Source of the DNA: Haplomitrium mnioides
Lineage: Eukaryota > Marchantiophyta > Haplomitriopsida > Calobryales
Direction: 5' to 3'
Length of the DNA stretch: 25,150 nucleotides
Assembly (NCBI GenBank): GCA_049999725.1
Contig: JBNGIS010024437.1
Span: 101,580 to 126,729 of the forward strand
The notes under the pieces are model-generated. The model had not been told where the DNA came from and did not search any database. It saw only the letters and a program-made list of their open reading frames with translations. Position numbers and translations under genes: made by a program. This document shows, piece by piece, positions 1 to 8,825 of this stretch. Position 1 is the first letter of the stretch. Every line of letters begins with the position of its first letter.

Positions 1-78
1 GATATGAAAAATCACAATTTTTCCCAAAAAAAAAGTTCATGTTTTGATTAGCCTGTTCCTGGTTCAAAGTAGCGGCTG

Positions 79-760
79 TTACTCCTCCCTCCTCTTCGTC
101 TCCCTCTTCGAGCTTGCCACCTCTGCTTTGATGTAGGATTGGGCTTCTTCCATAGCTTGCTTAAGGCATGTGGGTTTAGATTGCCTCACCCAGACACTTA
201 AACCTCTGGGTAGGGCTGAAATGAACCAAGAGGTAAGCATCCCATCCGATGCTAAGGGGTTGATCTTCCGGGTCATTTGTTGGAATTGTTGTAGAAATTT
301 CCGTACCGATTCGGTTTTCTTCATCTCCATTTAGCCTATCCTGATCAAGGCCTCTGATTCCCTCCTATTTTCCTAAATTCCTCCAAGAAGGCTGCCTTGA
401 AAGTGTTCCAATTCCTCTTGGTGGCCTCTGGTAGAGTTTGGTACTAAAGACCAGCCTCTCCCTTCAACACCCCAAGGAGTATGGCCTCCTTGATGAGGTT
501 CTCTCCATTGGCATAAGCTTTGCCCTCAAACTCATCCAACCACTCATCTGAGTCTTCTCTGATAGATCTCCGGATGTTTTGTATCTAAACCAGGACCTCT
601 GTGTTACATGCTCTATATTGGCCATTGGGGTGTGGAGTTGTTCGGAACAGGGAGCTCTAACCGCCCTTCCAAGGCTTCTTCCACTTCTGAGGGAGATTCC
701 TCCGTTGTCGAAACATAGCAACCTCCTTGGCTGATCTCCTTCCACTTCTGGTGCTAGGCT
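79..760 (-). pseudogene. Ty3/gypsy gag fragment, broken
   Basis: Read on the minus strand from about 760 down to 79, this encodes parts of a Retrotrans_gag domain, the structural polyprotein that packages retrotransposon RNA. Seen in one frame: DEWLDEFEGKAYANGE, then LIKEAILLGVLKGEAGL, an in-frame stop (about 450), then WNTFKAAFLEEFRK. A frameshift near 350 leads into the frame holding EALIRIG, a second stop just before MEMKKTESVRKFLQQF, and a basic tail. The spaced W/F residues are the usual gag core pattern. The zinc knuckle and pol would lie further left, outside the window. Two stops plus a frameshift make it a dead copy. It belongs to a different family from the element at 20.6-25.1 kb, whose gag has another sequence. 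Confidence 0.72.
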
Positions 761-1165
761 GCTCCCAGAATTTCAGAATTCTTTTCCTTGCTCCACTGCT
801 TACTTAACAAATTAATGCAAGGTTAATTTCCAAAACTCTTTTGTCATGCCGTGATTGCCAAAAAAAAATGTATGTCAGCCATAAGGTTGAACCCTTATCT
901 CCTTTCCGACCGATTTACACCCACTCAAGAGCTGACTTGTGTTTCGAGACCTTTTATGGGAGGGGCTTTGCACCAATCTAACCCCAACTCCTACTTACCC
1001 ACTCTGGAGTAATTACAACACCGCCTTACAACAACCAATTGCAGCATATGCATTCACACACCCACACCCAACACAGGCTCTTCCGCTGAAACCAATAGAC
1101 TCGAATACTACTTCATAATATTTCATTGGTCCACAAATACTCCAATTCTAATGAGCCTTTGGTCT

Positions 1166-1183
1166 GCCCTCTTTCCAGCGCCA
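1166..1183 (-). other. Possible primer-binding site of the left element
   Basis: On the minus strand the sequence TGGCGCTGGAAAGAGGGC starts with TGG, as expected of a tRNA-primed PBS (complement of a CCA end). It lies 5 bases after a CA that could end an LTR, and upstream of the gag fragment in the correct order. I did not match it to a specific tRNA, so this is inference from position and form. Confidence 0.3.
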
Positions 1184-1188
1184 AAAGA

Positions 1189-1655
1189 TGCAAGTCACAC
1201 CCCTCCTTCAAGCTTTAACCTCTACAGGTGCCACTGTGGAAAACACGGGCAAACAAAATAGGGGATCAGGTTCCTGTATGAGATAGCCCCGTTGAAGGTT
1301 TATCTTTTTGAGGTCTTAGAGAGTTCCTCTTTACCTCAAAGCCCTTTCCACTGATCAACAATTACTTCAGCAGCAATCCTATTCATTCACACTCAATTCC
1401 CAAATACACACATACATAGACCGAGGTACTTCTGAGGGCAATTTGGAGTATAATTCAGAAGTCCAAATCTGGATCCAAACACCTTGCGTATGAAATGGGA
1501 ACAAATCCCAGCATCCAAAATACCATGATGCAATGTTAATAACTCTGACTTCCCCTTCGCAGGGTGTTCCCAGGTTCTGAACAAGCCGGAATGCAGGTGT
1601 ACTCCAAATCCTAAGTGCTTTACAGGAAATACAAGTAGAAAAGAAATCTAACTAA

Positions 1656-1702
<47 letters not shown>

Positions 1703-2543
1703 CTCCACCAACATTGTTGGCCCTTCAACGTCCCAAGATCCAAGCTTTCCAACAAACTTCCCTCCTCCTCGAATCAGTAACTCCAATTTTCCTTCAATTC
1801 CCCACCCACGTACTCTCATCCAGATAGTTTTTTTAACTTCCCTCGCGAGAAGCCCTGAATTTACTTCCTGATGCTCGGAAGAGGATTTCTTTAACCTCCA
1901 CCTCTAGAGGACAGTCCCCTCGACTACTGGCCACATACTCCACATTGAGCTTCGAATGGATTTTCTCCGCAATACGTGAGCACTAACGCAACCACTCCTG
2001 TGTTGGCTCTACTTGAGAGATTCAACCAGAAACGCCCTCGAGTGTCCATGAGATTGATACTCCTGCACAAATGATGCTGATACAACCCCAAGATCCCGCC
2101 TTGGCAGCCTCTCCCGAATTCAAGACAGAAACAACCCCCTTCAACTTCAAGTAGCGATACACCTCTGAATGCTAGTCCACCTATGGCGATGAGTACACCT
2201 AGATCACCTGAGCCTCTAGAGCTCCACGCTCAACAATTCTCGGTGCCCCTCTAGTCCACCTCCACCCCTGCTAGCCCCCATTGCATGAGTCCACTCGCTT
2301 CACGTGAATCTTCCCTAGAATTCTTTCCTCCCTCCCTCGCTGCGTCTTCCTCTTTGAGATTGCTTTCGCACCTCAATTTTGCATATTCATCAACCCCACA
2401 AACATCGCAGCGCATCAATCTATACCCCTTCCCCCCTCGCGCTCCCGTTCCCCTGAAGTGTTTCTTGTTCAAGATCATCTCCTTCCTCCACGTGGTGTTT
2501 GGCAGTTTTTCCAGTTAGTAACCGTTTCTTGGCACGGTGACAC
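1189..2543 (-). repeat. Candidate 5' LTR of the left Ty3/gypsy element
   Basis: On the minus strand the block could begin with TGTCACCGTGCC (near 2543) and end in TTGCA at 1189, giving TG...CA ends and a length of about 1.35 kb, followed by the possible PBS and gag. The partner LTR is off the window, so neither the ends nor a target-site duplication can be checked. It contains no credible gene; the short open frames are not protein-like. It holds an (AC)22 tract at 1657-1700. Confidence 0.3.
1657..1700. repeat. (AC)22 microsatellite
   Basis: An uninterrupted run of 22 AC dinucleotides inside the candidate LTR. It is probably polymorphic between individuals. No function is implied. Confidence 0.97.
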
Positions 2544-3074
2544 TTGTCAGTACGGTGGAGGGCTAGTCCGAAGTAAACGGTCATTCCTGAAGTTCTGCCA
2601 GGTTGGGGGAAGACAACCTTGGTGTAGATTGAAGGTAGGTTGTTCATGTGCGCTCCTATGGCAGTCTTGGGGGTCTTGCATACGATTCCTCTTAGATGAA
2701 AACTAAAAGAGAAATGACAAGCTGACAAAGGTCGTTAGGTAGAGAAAACTCTCAATCCTCTACAAGTAGACAATGCACCCTGATGCCGATGTGTGTGGGA
2801 AGCTAAATCGAACATGGGAGATCTCGGCGCAGGTCAGAGATAGTAACTGATGAGCCCTACGTAGATCCCCAATTTCTGTGCTTGAAGAGTCATGATCTAT
2901 GGTTGGTCCAACGTAAGCTGGTTCATATTAGTAAATCGATGAAGGTGAGGCAGTTGCCGATCTGATTGCTCTGAAGTAGTAAGCTTGGTGAAGATTCGAA
3001 AAGTGGCCAAAGAGGTCTGTTCTGCAAATCATTCGAAGAGCGCTAGGTCCGTTGATCAACTCCAAAGATTGACT
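2544..3074. other. Intergenic stretch, nothing recognised
   Basis: Short overlapping open frames occur on both strands but none has a recognisable domain or start context. The composition is mixed, with no clear repeat. It separates the left retroelement from the minisatellite. Confidence 0.5.
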
Positions 3075-4260
3075 GCCCGACGTATTCTGTGGACTGATCC
3101 GCAATAATCTGTGGACTGATCCACAATTTCCCTCGGACTGCTCCCAAGCTGCCACGTATCCAATATTGTCTCGGACTGCTCCGAAGCTGCCACGTTTCCG
3201 ATGTTGCGACGTCCGCCGCCACCTGCAAGGTGGAAGTTGGACTGCCACTGACCCCCCTGATTCCAAAGTTGACTTACGGATCCGAAGTTGACCAACTCCC
3301 GAAGTATCCCGCAGACTCCTCCGAAGTTGTACCTTTCGTAGCGCCCCGCGGGCTCCTCCAAAGTCACCATGTTTCCGAAAGTCTCCCACGGCTTGCTCCA
3401 AGGTTGCCACGTGTCCGAGGTTGCGCCGTCCGCCGCCTCCCACAAGGTGGAAGTTGGACCGCCGCGCTGACTTGGTTTCAAAGTTGATCTCCTTCCGATG
3501 AATCGCGCAGACTCCTCCAAAGTTGTACCTTACAATGTAACCCGCGGACTCTTCCAAGGCTGCCACGTCTCCGAAGTCTCCCACAGACTCCCCGAAGTTG
3601 CCATGTCTCCGAAGTTGCGCCGTCCACTGCGGCCTGCAAGGTGGAAGTTAGACCGCCATATTTGACCTGGATTTTTGAAGTGGACTGCCTTCTGATGTCT
3701 TTAGCAGACTCCTCCAAAGTTGTACCTTCTGATGTAACACGCAGACTCCTCCAAAGTTGTACCTTTCAATGTAACCGGCGGACTCTTCTAAGGCTGCCAC
3801 GTCTCTGAAGTCTCCCACGGACTCCCCAAAGTCGCCACGTCTTCGAAGTTGCGTTGTCTGCCGCCGCCCGCAAGGTGGAAGTTGGACCGCCACGCTGACC
3901 TGGTTCTGAAGTTGATTGCCTTTCGATGTCTTCCGTAGACTCCTCCGAAGTTGTACCTTACGATGCAACCTGCGGACTCCTCCAAGGCTACCACGTCTCC
4001 GAAGTCTCCTATGGACTCCTCAAAGTCGCTACGTCTCCGAAGTTGCGCTGTTCGCTGCCGCTCGCAAGGTGGAAGTTGGACCACCATATTTGACTTGGAT
4101 TTCCGAAGTTGACTGCCTTCCAATGTCTTCCGTAGACTCCTCCAAAGTTGTATCGTACGTAGTATCCCGCATGCTTCTCCAAAGTCGCCACGTTTCCAAA
4201 TTTTCCCTCGGTCTGCTCCAAGGCTGCCATGTCTCCGAAGTTTCCCATAGACTCGGTGCA
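3075..4260. repeat. Nested GC-rich minisatellite array
   Basis: The anchor word CAAGGTGGAAGTT recurs at about 3226, 3443, 3637, 3871 and 4064, so the long period is 193-234 bp in five diverged copies. Inside each copy is a shorter unit of 37-39 bp that begins GACTCCTCCAAAG (for example at 3510, 3547 and 3586) and carries GCCACGTCTCCGAAG. The minus strand stays open for 100-218 residues in several frames, but the translations (recurring WRSLR and QLPPC) only mirror the repeat and change frame between units. I therefore treat it as a non-coding tandem array. It stops about 80 bp before a TATA box on the plus strand. Confidence 0.85.
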
Positions 4261-4337
4261 TTCGAAGTGTCTGTCACAACATTCCATGTAGTTTTCTATT
4301 TTTAGATATTTTGAGTTTTTGTCTTTTTGTGCTTTAG

Positions 4338-4345
4338 TATATAAG
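4338..4345 (+). promoter_or_regulatory. TATA box candidate downstream of the minisatellite
   Basis: TATATAAG is followed by GACCATGTACTCTC and a T-rich stretch, a layout resembling the U3/R boundary of plant LTRs. TGGTATC words at about 4567 and 4620 recall the initiator-tRNA PBS but do not match it well. It may be the promoter of a degraded LTR whose U3 holds the minisatellite. Weak evidence. Confidence 0.3.
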
Positions 4346-4379
4346 ACCATGTACTCTCATCGAAAGGTTATCTTTCAAT

Positions 4380-6354
4380 GTCTCTCATTTTGTTTATGAA
4401 CCAAGAGGAGAGATGGCTATTGCAGTTCTTGGAGAAGCGTGGATTTCTTGTAAGCAAAGGTGCGCTGGTTTTGATATCGGAAGATCAACACACAAATTGG
4501 GAATTTCTTTGAGAAGGTATCACTTGAAGAAAAGTACATCGAAAAATTTGTGAGATTTCTATCATCCATGGTATCTTGGATTGCGATTGAGAAATATGGT
4601 CACGAAATTGCAAGCGTTCGTGGTATCTCGGAGTGCTGAAAGTTTATGGAAGAAATTTTGCTGAAGATTGTGGTCTGTGAAGCGATCGCAAAATTTGTTG
4701 ATAATTTGTGTGAAGAGCGGTTTGATGGTGTAAAAATGTACTCGTTGGAAGATTTCTGTGTTGTTATTCTGTGCAGATGTCGTAGAAGAAAATCGTTGTA
4801 GAAGAAAATCGTTGCAAAAGAAAATTTTGTGGTTTGATTCTCTTTCCTGAAGTGCTCCAAGTTTCTTGAAGATCAAAAATTATTGAGCTCAGATTTGCGA
4901 CATCTTTTGCTATGGCAAAATGTTCTAAGGATTCATAGAAGGCCGCTGAATTGTTGAGTGGTTGAGTGGCTAAGAGCACAGATTATTGTGCAGATTTTCA
5001 TTGAGCAATGAGGCAGCATCGAACAAATGTCTTCAGGTGCAGATGTTGTCAAAGCATAATAGGGATTGGGTGGCAAAAACGCTGCAGATTCTTCATCGAG
5101 CAGAGGTTTGGTTGACAAGAGTTTCCTCGAGGAGTCTTCGTTGAGCAGAAAAACTCTGATTTCGTTGATCTACAGCATCAAACAGCCACGAAGAAGCAGA
5201 ATTGAAGAAGAACTCAAAACATTCTGCCAATCGATTTGAATAGAAGTCGTACCTGAAGAATCGAAGCAAGAATCGAAGGTGTTTTCTGATTTGTGGTTGA
5301 GGAAAAATCAAAGCAGGTGTTTTTAGGGATTTGCTCGAGCAGCGAAAATCGCAGGAGGACAATCGGAGGAAGCTAAGAAAATCTCTAAAGAATATGTGCA
5401 AGATTTAAGGTGCTAGCATCAAGCAGAAGCAACCATCGATGCAGATAGTGCTCTGATTGATTCGTCAAAGTCTAGAATCGTTGAGTGCATGATTTGTTAA
5501 GCATCAAAGGTTTCTTTCTAGTCCTTCATTGAGCTCTTGCAAGTCCTTCATCAAGGTGCGACGTCGAGCAGAATTGTGAAGCAAAATCGCTTCTCAGATT
5601 TCTTCGAGCAGCAGCAAGCGCATTTCTTCATCGAGCAAGGGTTTGCTTTAGCAAGAAATCGTCGAGCAAGGGTCAAGGAACCTGATTTCAGAGATTTCAT
5701 CGAAGTAAGCAGCAAGAAAGGGGGTCGCGACTTTTGATTTTGACAAACTCTCCACTCTTTCCTCGGCATGCAAGCTCTTCCTCACAGAGTTCAGGGATTT
5801 GCAGAAATTTGTCTTGTTGCTCATATTTCTTCAAGCAGCAAAAGCAGTTCTTCATCGAGAAGAGTTTTTTGTGCAGCATTTGTCCCTCATCAAGCAACAT
5901 GCTTGTATAGATTTTGCGACTTGTTTTCTATTGAGACTTTGTGAAAGCAGCTTGGATAGTTGTTGTAGAGGAATTCGCAAGAAAAGGTCTTCGTGTGCAG
6001 ATTCTTGTCAAGCAGTTCATTCAGACATGAAATTGATTTGGTGGAGAGGATTTGTCCTGTGGAGCTGCGTTGCATTTGTGTCAAGGCTTCATTCCATCAA
6101 GAAGGGATTTTGTCAAGAAGCAGAGGATTCCTTCAAATTTGAGCAAAGCATGGTATTTTGTCCAGAGCAGGCAGTGATTTTGAGAGATAACGTGGAGAAA
6201 TGTTGAAGGACATTTTGTCGAGCTGCTGAGGGTGCAGATCTCTACAGCAGCTACAGATTTTGGTTCGACAGTTTTCATCGAAGGGGAGGGCTAATTCCTT
6301 GGGTCCAGCGTTGAGCAATTTGTGTTTTAGGGATTTGGGAGGAAATCATGTGAC
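4380..6354. other. Non-coding block with recurrent GAGCA words
   Basis: There is no credible gene. The plus strand repeats variants of TTCATCGAGCAG at irregular spacing (for example near 5095, 5141, 5332, 5418, 5564, 5602, 5629, 5661 and 6310) and a short 17-bp tandem of AGAAGAAAATCGTTG near 4788-4820. Open frames on both strands are short and low in complexity. The same vocabulary returns at 13.9-17.2 kb, which suggests two copies of one old repeat family. Confidence 0.5.
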
Positions 6355-6500
6355 TCGTGGTCCCAAAGTTGCACCAACAACGTCAGCAAGCTTGTTAATT
6401 CCAGCTTGTAGCGCAGCACGAGATTTTTGGTCAAACCAGATTTCCCTTGCATTAGCTCTAACCATCAATCGATCTGAGGTTACCCTTACGTCACATCTGA
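6355..6500 (-). pseudogene. CPN60A: Chloroplast chaperonin-60 alpha fragment, N-terminal part
   Basis: The minus strand encodes VRANAREIWFDQKSRAALQ followed by AGINKLADVVGATLGPR. This is the start of the mature Rubisco-binding chaperonin alpha subunit (group I Cpn60, a chloroplast stroma folding machine). The bases before it (to about 6500) could be the end of the transit peptide. Similarity stops immediately after LGPR, where the family continues with a conserved glycine and the nucleotide-binding region, so only this short piece is present. The abrupt end could be an old exon edge. It lies tail-outward next to a second Cpn60 piece on the other strand. The match is by eye to known family motifs. 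Confidence 0.8.
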
Positions 6501-6564
6501 ATAGCTGCCAAGCGAGTTGGTTTCTTCCCTGCCAGGATCGAGTTATTTTCATTGAAGGCTTAAG

Positions 6565-6771
6565 TTTAGAGAGAGGAGAAAGGTCATTTTGCAAGATATT
6601 GCAGTTCTCACTAAGTTAGAGTTTTTGGTCAATGAATTGGGTTTGAAAACAGAAACTGCATCCGCCGAGCAATTGGGAGTAGTCAAGAAAGTGACTATTT
6701 GCAGCAATTCCAACACCATCATTGCTTATGATGCATCAAAGGATAAAATTCAAGCTCAAATTGTCAAAGAA
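6565..6771 (+). pseudogene. CPN60A: Chaperonin-60 alpha fragment, middle part
   Basis: The plus strand encodes RERRKVILQDIAVLT, then AEQLGVVKKVTI and DASKDKIQAQI. This fits the apical-domain stretch of Cpn60 that follows the GFGERRK motif (the first glycine here is replaced: FRERRK). The ERRK...LQDIA and SKD..QA residues point to the alpha rather than the beta subunit. Similarity fades after about 6771. No start codon, ATP-site or oligomer-contact region is present, so it cannot make a chaperonin. Its 5' end abuts the antisense N-terminal fragment, an arrangement no normal Cpn60 gene has. Confidence 0.78.
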
Positions 6772-6939
6772 GGAAGAATAGCTTACAAGCATTTGTTGCA
6801 GAGGACAAGTAAACGCCTGTAGGATTTCATTGAGCATCATGTTGAATTCACGGCAGATATTTGAGCCGTACGTGATAGTGTTTTAGGGACTTTAATTTTC
6901 CCTTTTGCTACTCTGTTTTCAATCTATGAGTTCTTACTC

Positions 6940-7286
6940 ATTTGGATTTGGTACTTGAGTTCTTTTACACAACCAACCAAAGAACCCAAGTGATTTGAGA
7001 GGAACTCCATTCTATTTATACATGAGAAGGTGTTATATATCTTTCTTCACTCAGAAGTCATTTCTAATTTCAACCCTAGAATTGATGACTTAGAAGCCAC
7101 TTCTAATTTCAACCCTAACATTGATCACTTAGAAGTCACTTCTAGTTTCAACTTTAAAAGCTCTAAAAGTAACTTCCAAGTCAAGTAATCTTATCTCAAT
7201 TCAACTCTAAAAGTGATACTCTACGACTTACTTCACTCCTCTCTATTTTCTTATAAATAGCACAATATCATGCTTATACTATTACA
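6940..7286 (-). repeat. Antisense LTR relic of the right-end gypsy family
   Basis: Read on the minus strand it begins TGTAATAGTATAAGC at 7286, then CTATTTATAAGAAAATAGAGAGGAGTGAAG-like sequence, a TATAAATAG box near 7020, and GGAGTTCCTCTCAA, all in the same order as the 5' LTR at 20597. Internally it carries a 39-bp tandem (starts at 7053, 7092 and 7131) with 2 to 3 copies. The 3' end is too diverged to place exactly. No internal retroelement sequence or target-site duplication was found beside it, so it is a solo or truncated LTR. Confidence 0.75.
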
Positions 7287-7925
7287 CACTGAATACCATC
7301 ATAGCTCAAGAAATCTAGAGATCTTGTCTGTTAATTTAAAAGATCTGATATTTATTAAAAAAGATTAGTATTGTATATCATATTGATATCTAAGAATGCT
7401 TTAGTATTTGAGAAGTAACACATAGAAATATATTTCTTAAGAAAATAAGCCTAGATGAGATTAATCAAGTGCAAAAAGAAAGCTTGGAATGAAGCATGAA
7501 GAAGTTGCATGAAACTCAAAATGAAGAGAAATGATTCTTGAAGAATTTGTCTTTAACACAAGTTGTAAGTCATTTGCTTTGTAGTTGTAAGTCATTTGCT
7601 TTGTATATGTGATGAATACTTGGGATTGTGGTATTGATGTTTTCTAGCTAGATCTTGAAAGTAAGTCCCAAGTTTGTGAAAGTAATTGTAGACAAAAATC
7701 TAGCAACTATCTTTAGTACTTTCAACCAAATGGCCTCTTTTAGCTTCCTTGGTCTATCATCTTCATTACTTGCAACCAATTCGCCTCCTAGCTTCCTAGT
7801 CAATCATGTGCCAACACTTCAGATGATGCAATTTTCAAGCACCCAGCTTCCTACTATCACAACTTTCTCTCTCTCCATCTTGTTTCTTTGAGGCTTCAAA
7901 CCAGACCCGTTCATTTCCAAAATTT
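7287..7925. other. AT-rich intergenic DNA with a 22-bp perfect tandem duplication
   Basis: No gene is recognised. A 22-bp unit starting AGTTGTAAGTCATTTGC is perfectly duplicated at 7561-7582 and 7583-7604. The open frame at 7655-7891 (78 residues, serine and phenylalanine rich) has no recognisable domain. Confidence 0.5.
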
Positions 7926-7933
7926 CTTGGCGA

Positions 7934-8010
7934 TTGTGTACCAATACACAAATTTGACAATTGTGTTCCAATACACAACATTTTCTTGACGATTGTGTAC
8001 CAATACACAA
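7934..8010. repeat. Three copies of an 18-bp hairpin unit
   Basis: TTGTGTA-CCAA-TACACAA occurs at 7934-7951, 7961-7978 (one mismatch, TTGTGTT) and 7993-8010. The arms are perfect 7-bp inverted repeats around a 4-base loop in copies 1 and 3. The first and third copies also share the preceding TTCTTGRCGA, so the whole is a roughly 30-bp tandem repeat. Confidence 0.85.
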
Positions 8011-8043
8011 AATATTGAGAAAGAAACCATCGTTGGTGATCTG

Positions 8044-8172
8044 GATGGGCTGGGGATGTCATTCAAAACCTGTCAAATGGGCTGGGGATGTCGTTCAAAA
8101 CCTGTCAACAAGGATCACGACTAGAAGCAAGAACAAAACCTGTCAACAAGGATCATGACTAGAAGCAAGAAC
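8044..8172. repeat. Two adjoining short tandem repeats (33 bp and 38 bp)
   Basis: ATGGGCTGGGGATGTC followed by TTCAAAACCTGTCAA occurs twice, 33 bp apart (8044 and 8077). The second copy runs into AAAACCTGTCAACAAGGATC plus ACTAGAAGCAAGAAC, duplicated 38 bp apart (8097 and 8135). Copies differ by one or two bases, so the duplications are recent. They lie just beyond the likely 3' end of the protease gene. Confidence 0.88.
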
Positions 8173-8379
8173 GTGACTGTCCAGACTATGGAAGTCGAAT
8201 TTGGAAGACAAGGAGAAAAATGGGTTACTATTAAGGAACATCACATAATACTCTGCCTCATACCATTGTAGTCACAATAGCACACTATGAAGAACGGTAG
8301 TGGAACTCCTCAAGCAAGTCACTCGTTTTAACTGTCTTCTATCTAGAGGGAGAAACAATTTTTTACCGTGCTTCACTCT

Positions 8380-8385
8380 TTTATT
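8380..8385 (-). terminator. Candidate poly(A) signal of the SPPL gene
   Basis: AATAAA on the minus strand, about 440 bp after the stop codon. It is the only exact hexamer I saw in this 3' flank. Plant poly(A) signals are loose, so the real site may differ. Confidence 0.3.
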
Positions 8386-8825
8386 TGTCTGAAATACAGG
8401 ACAAGGTCACAGAATAATAATACAAACAACGGTTGACAGCAGGGGAGGACAGGTTTTCCACCGCTGAAACAAATCATGAGCCATAACTGTCCCAGCCATG
8501 CTGGCAAAGTTAACTATGGCCAACTGCATCAATCTCAACCTCCACTTGAATCATGATATAGATAAATCTCTTTTCCACAACAAAACAATCTGTGTCAACT
8601 TGAGTATCACTTTGTCACTTCGATCTACTCCCAATGGGTGTACAAATCGGCTCACTATATATCTTACAAGATTGGGACCAGCAACAGATCTTGCCTGTCC
8701 TCCAGGTAGTGAGTAGTACACAGGGTCTCTATTTTTTCTCGAACAATGCACCTCAAGCATTTTGTAGAGCCCTTGGGAACCTGAGCCCTCTTCAAGAGTG
8801 AATGCTTCATGAAAGAAAATCCAAT

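Noticed and set aside
2928-4350. Long minus-strand open frames (up to 218 residues) as a repeat protein
   Set aside because: The translations follow the minisatellite units, change frame from unit to unit, and show no domain or start context. Open length is explained by GC-rich repeats that lack stop words.
7934-8172. CRISPR-like array of repeats and spacers
   Set aside because: Plant nuclear DNA, only three irregular copies, imperfect spacing, and adjacent repeats of other lengths. Simple tandem repeats explain it.
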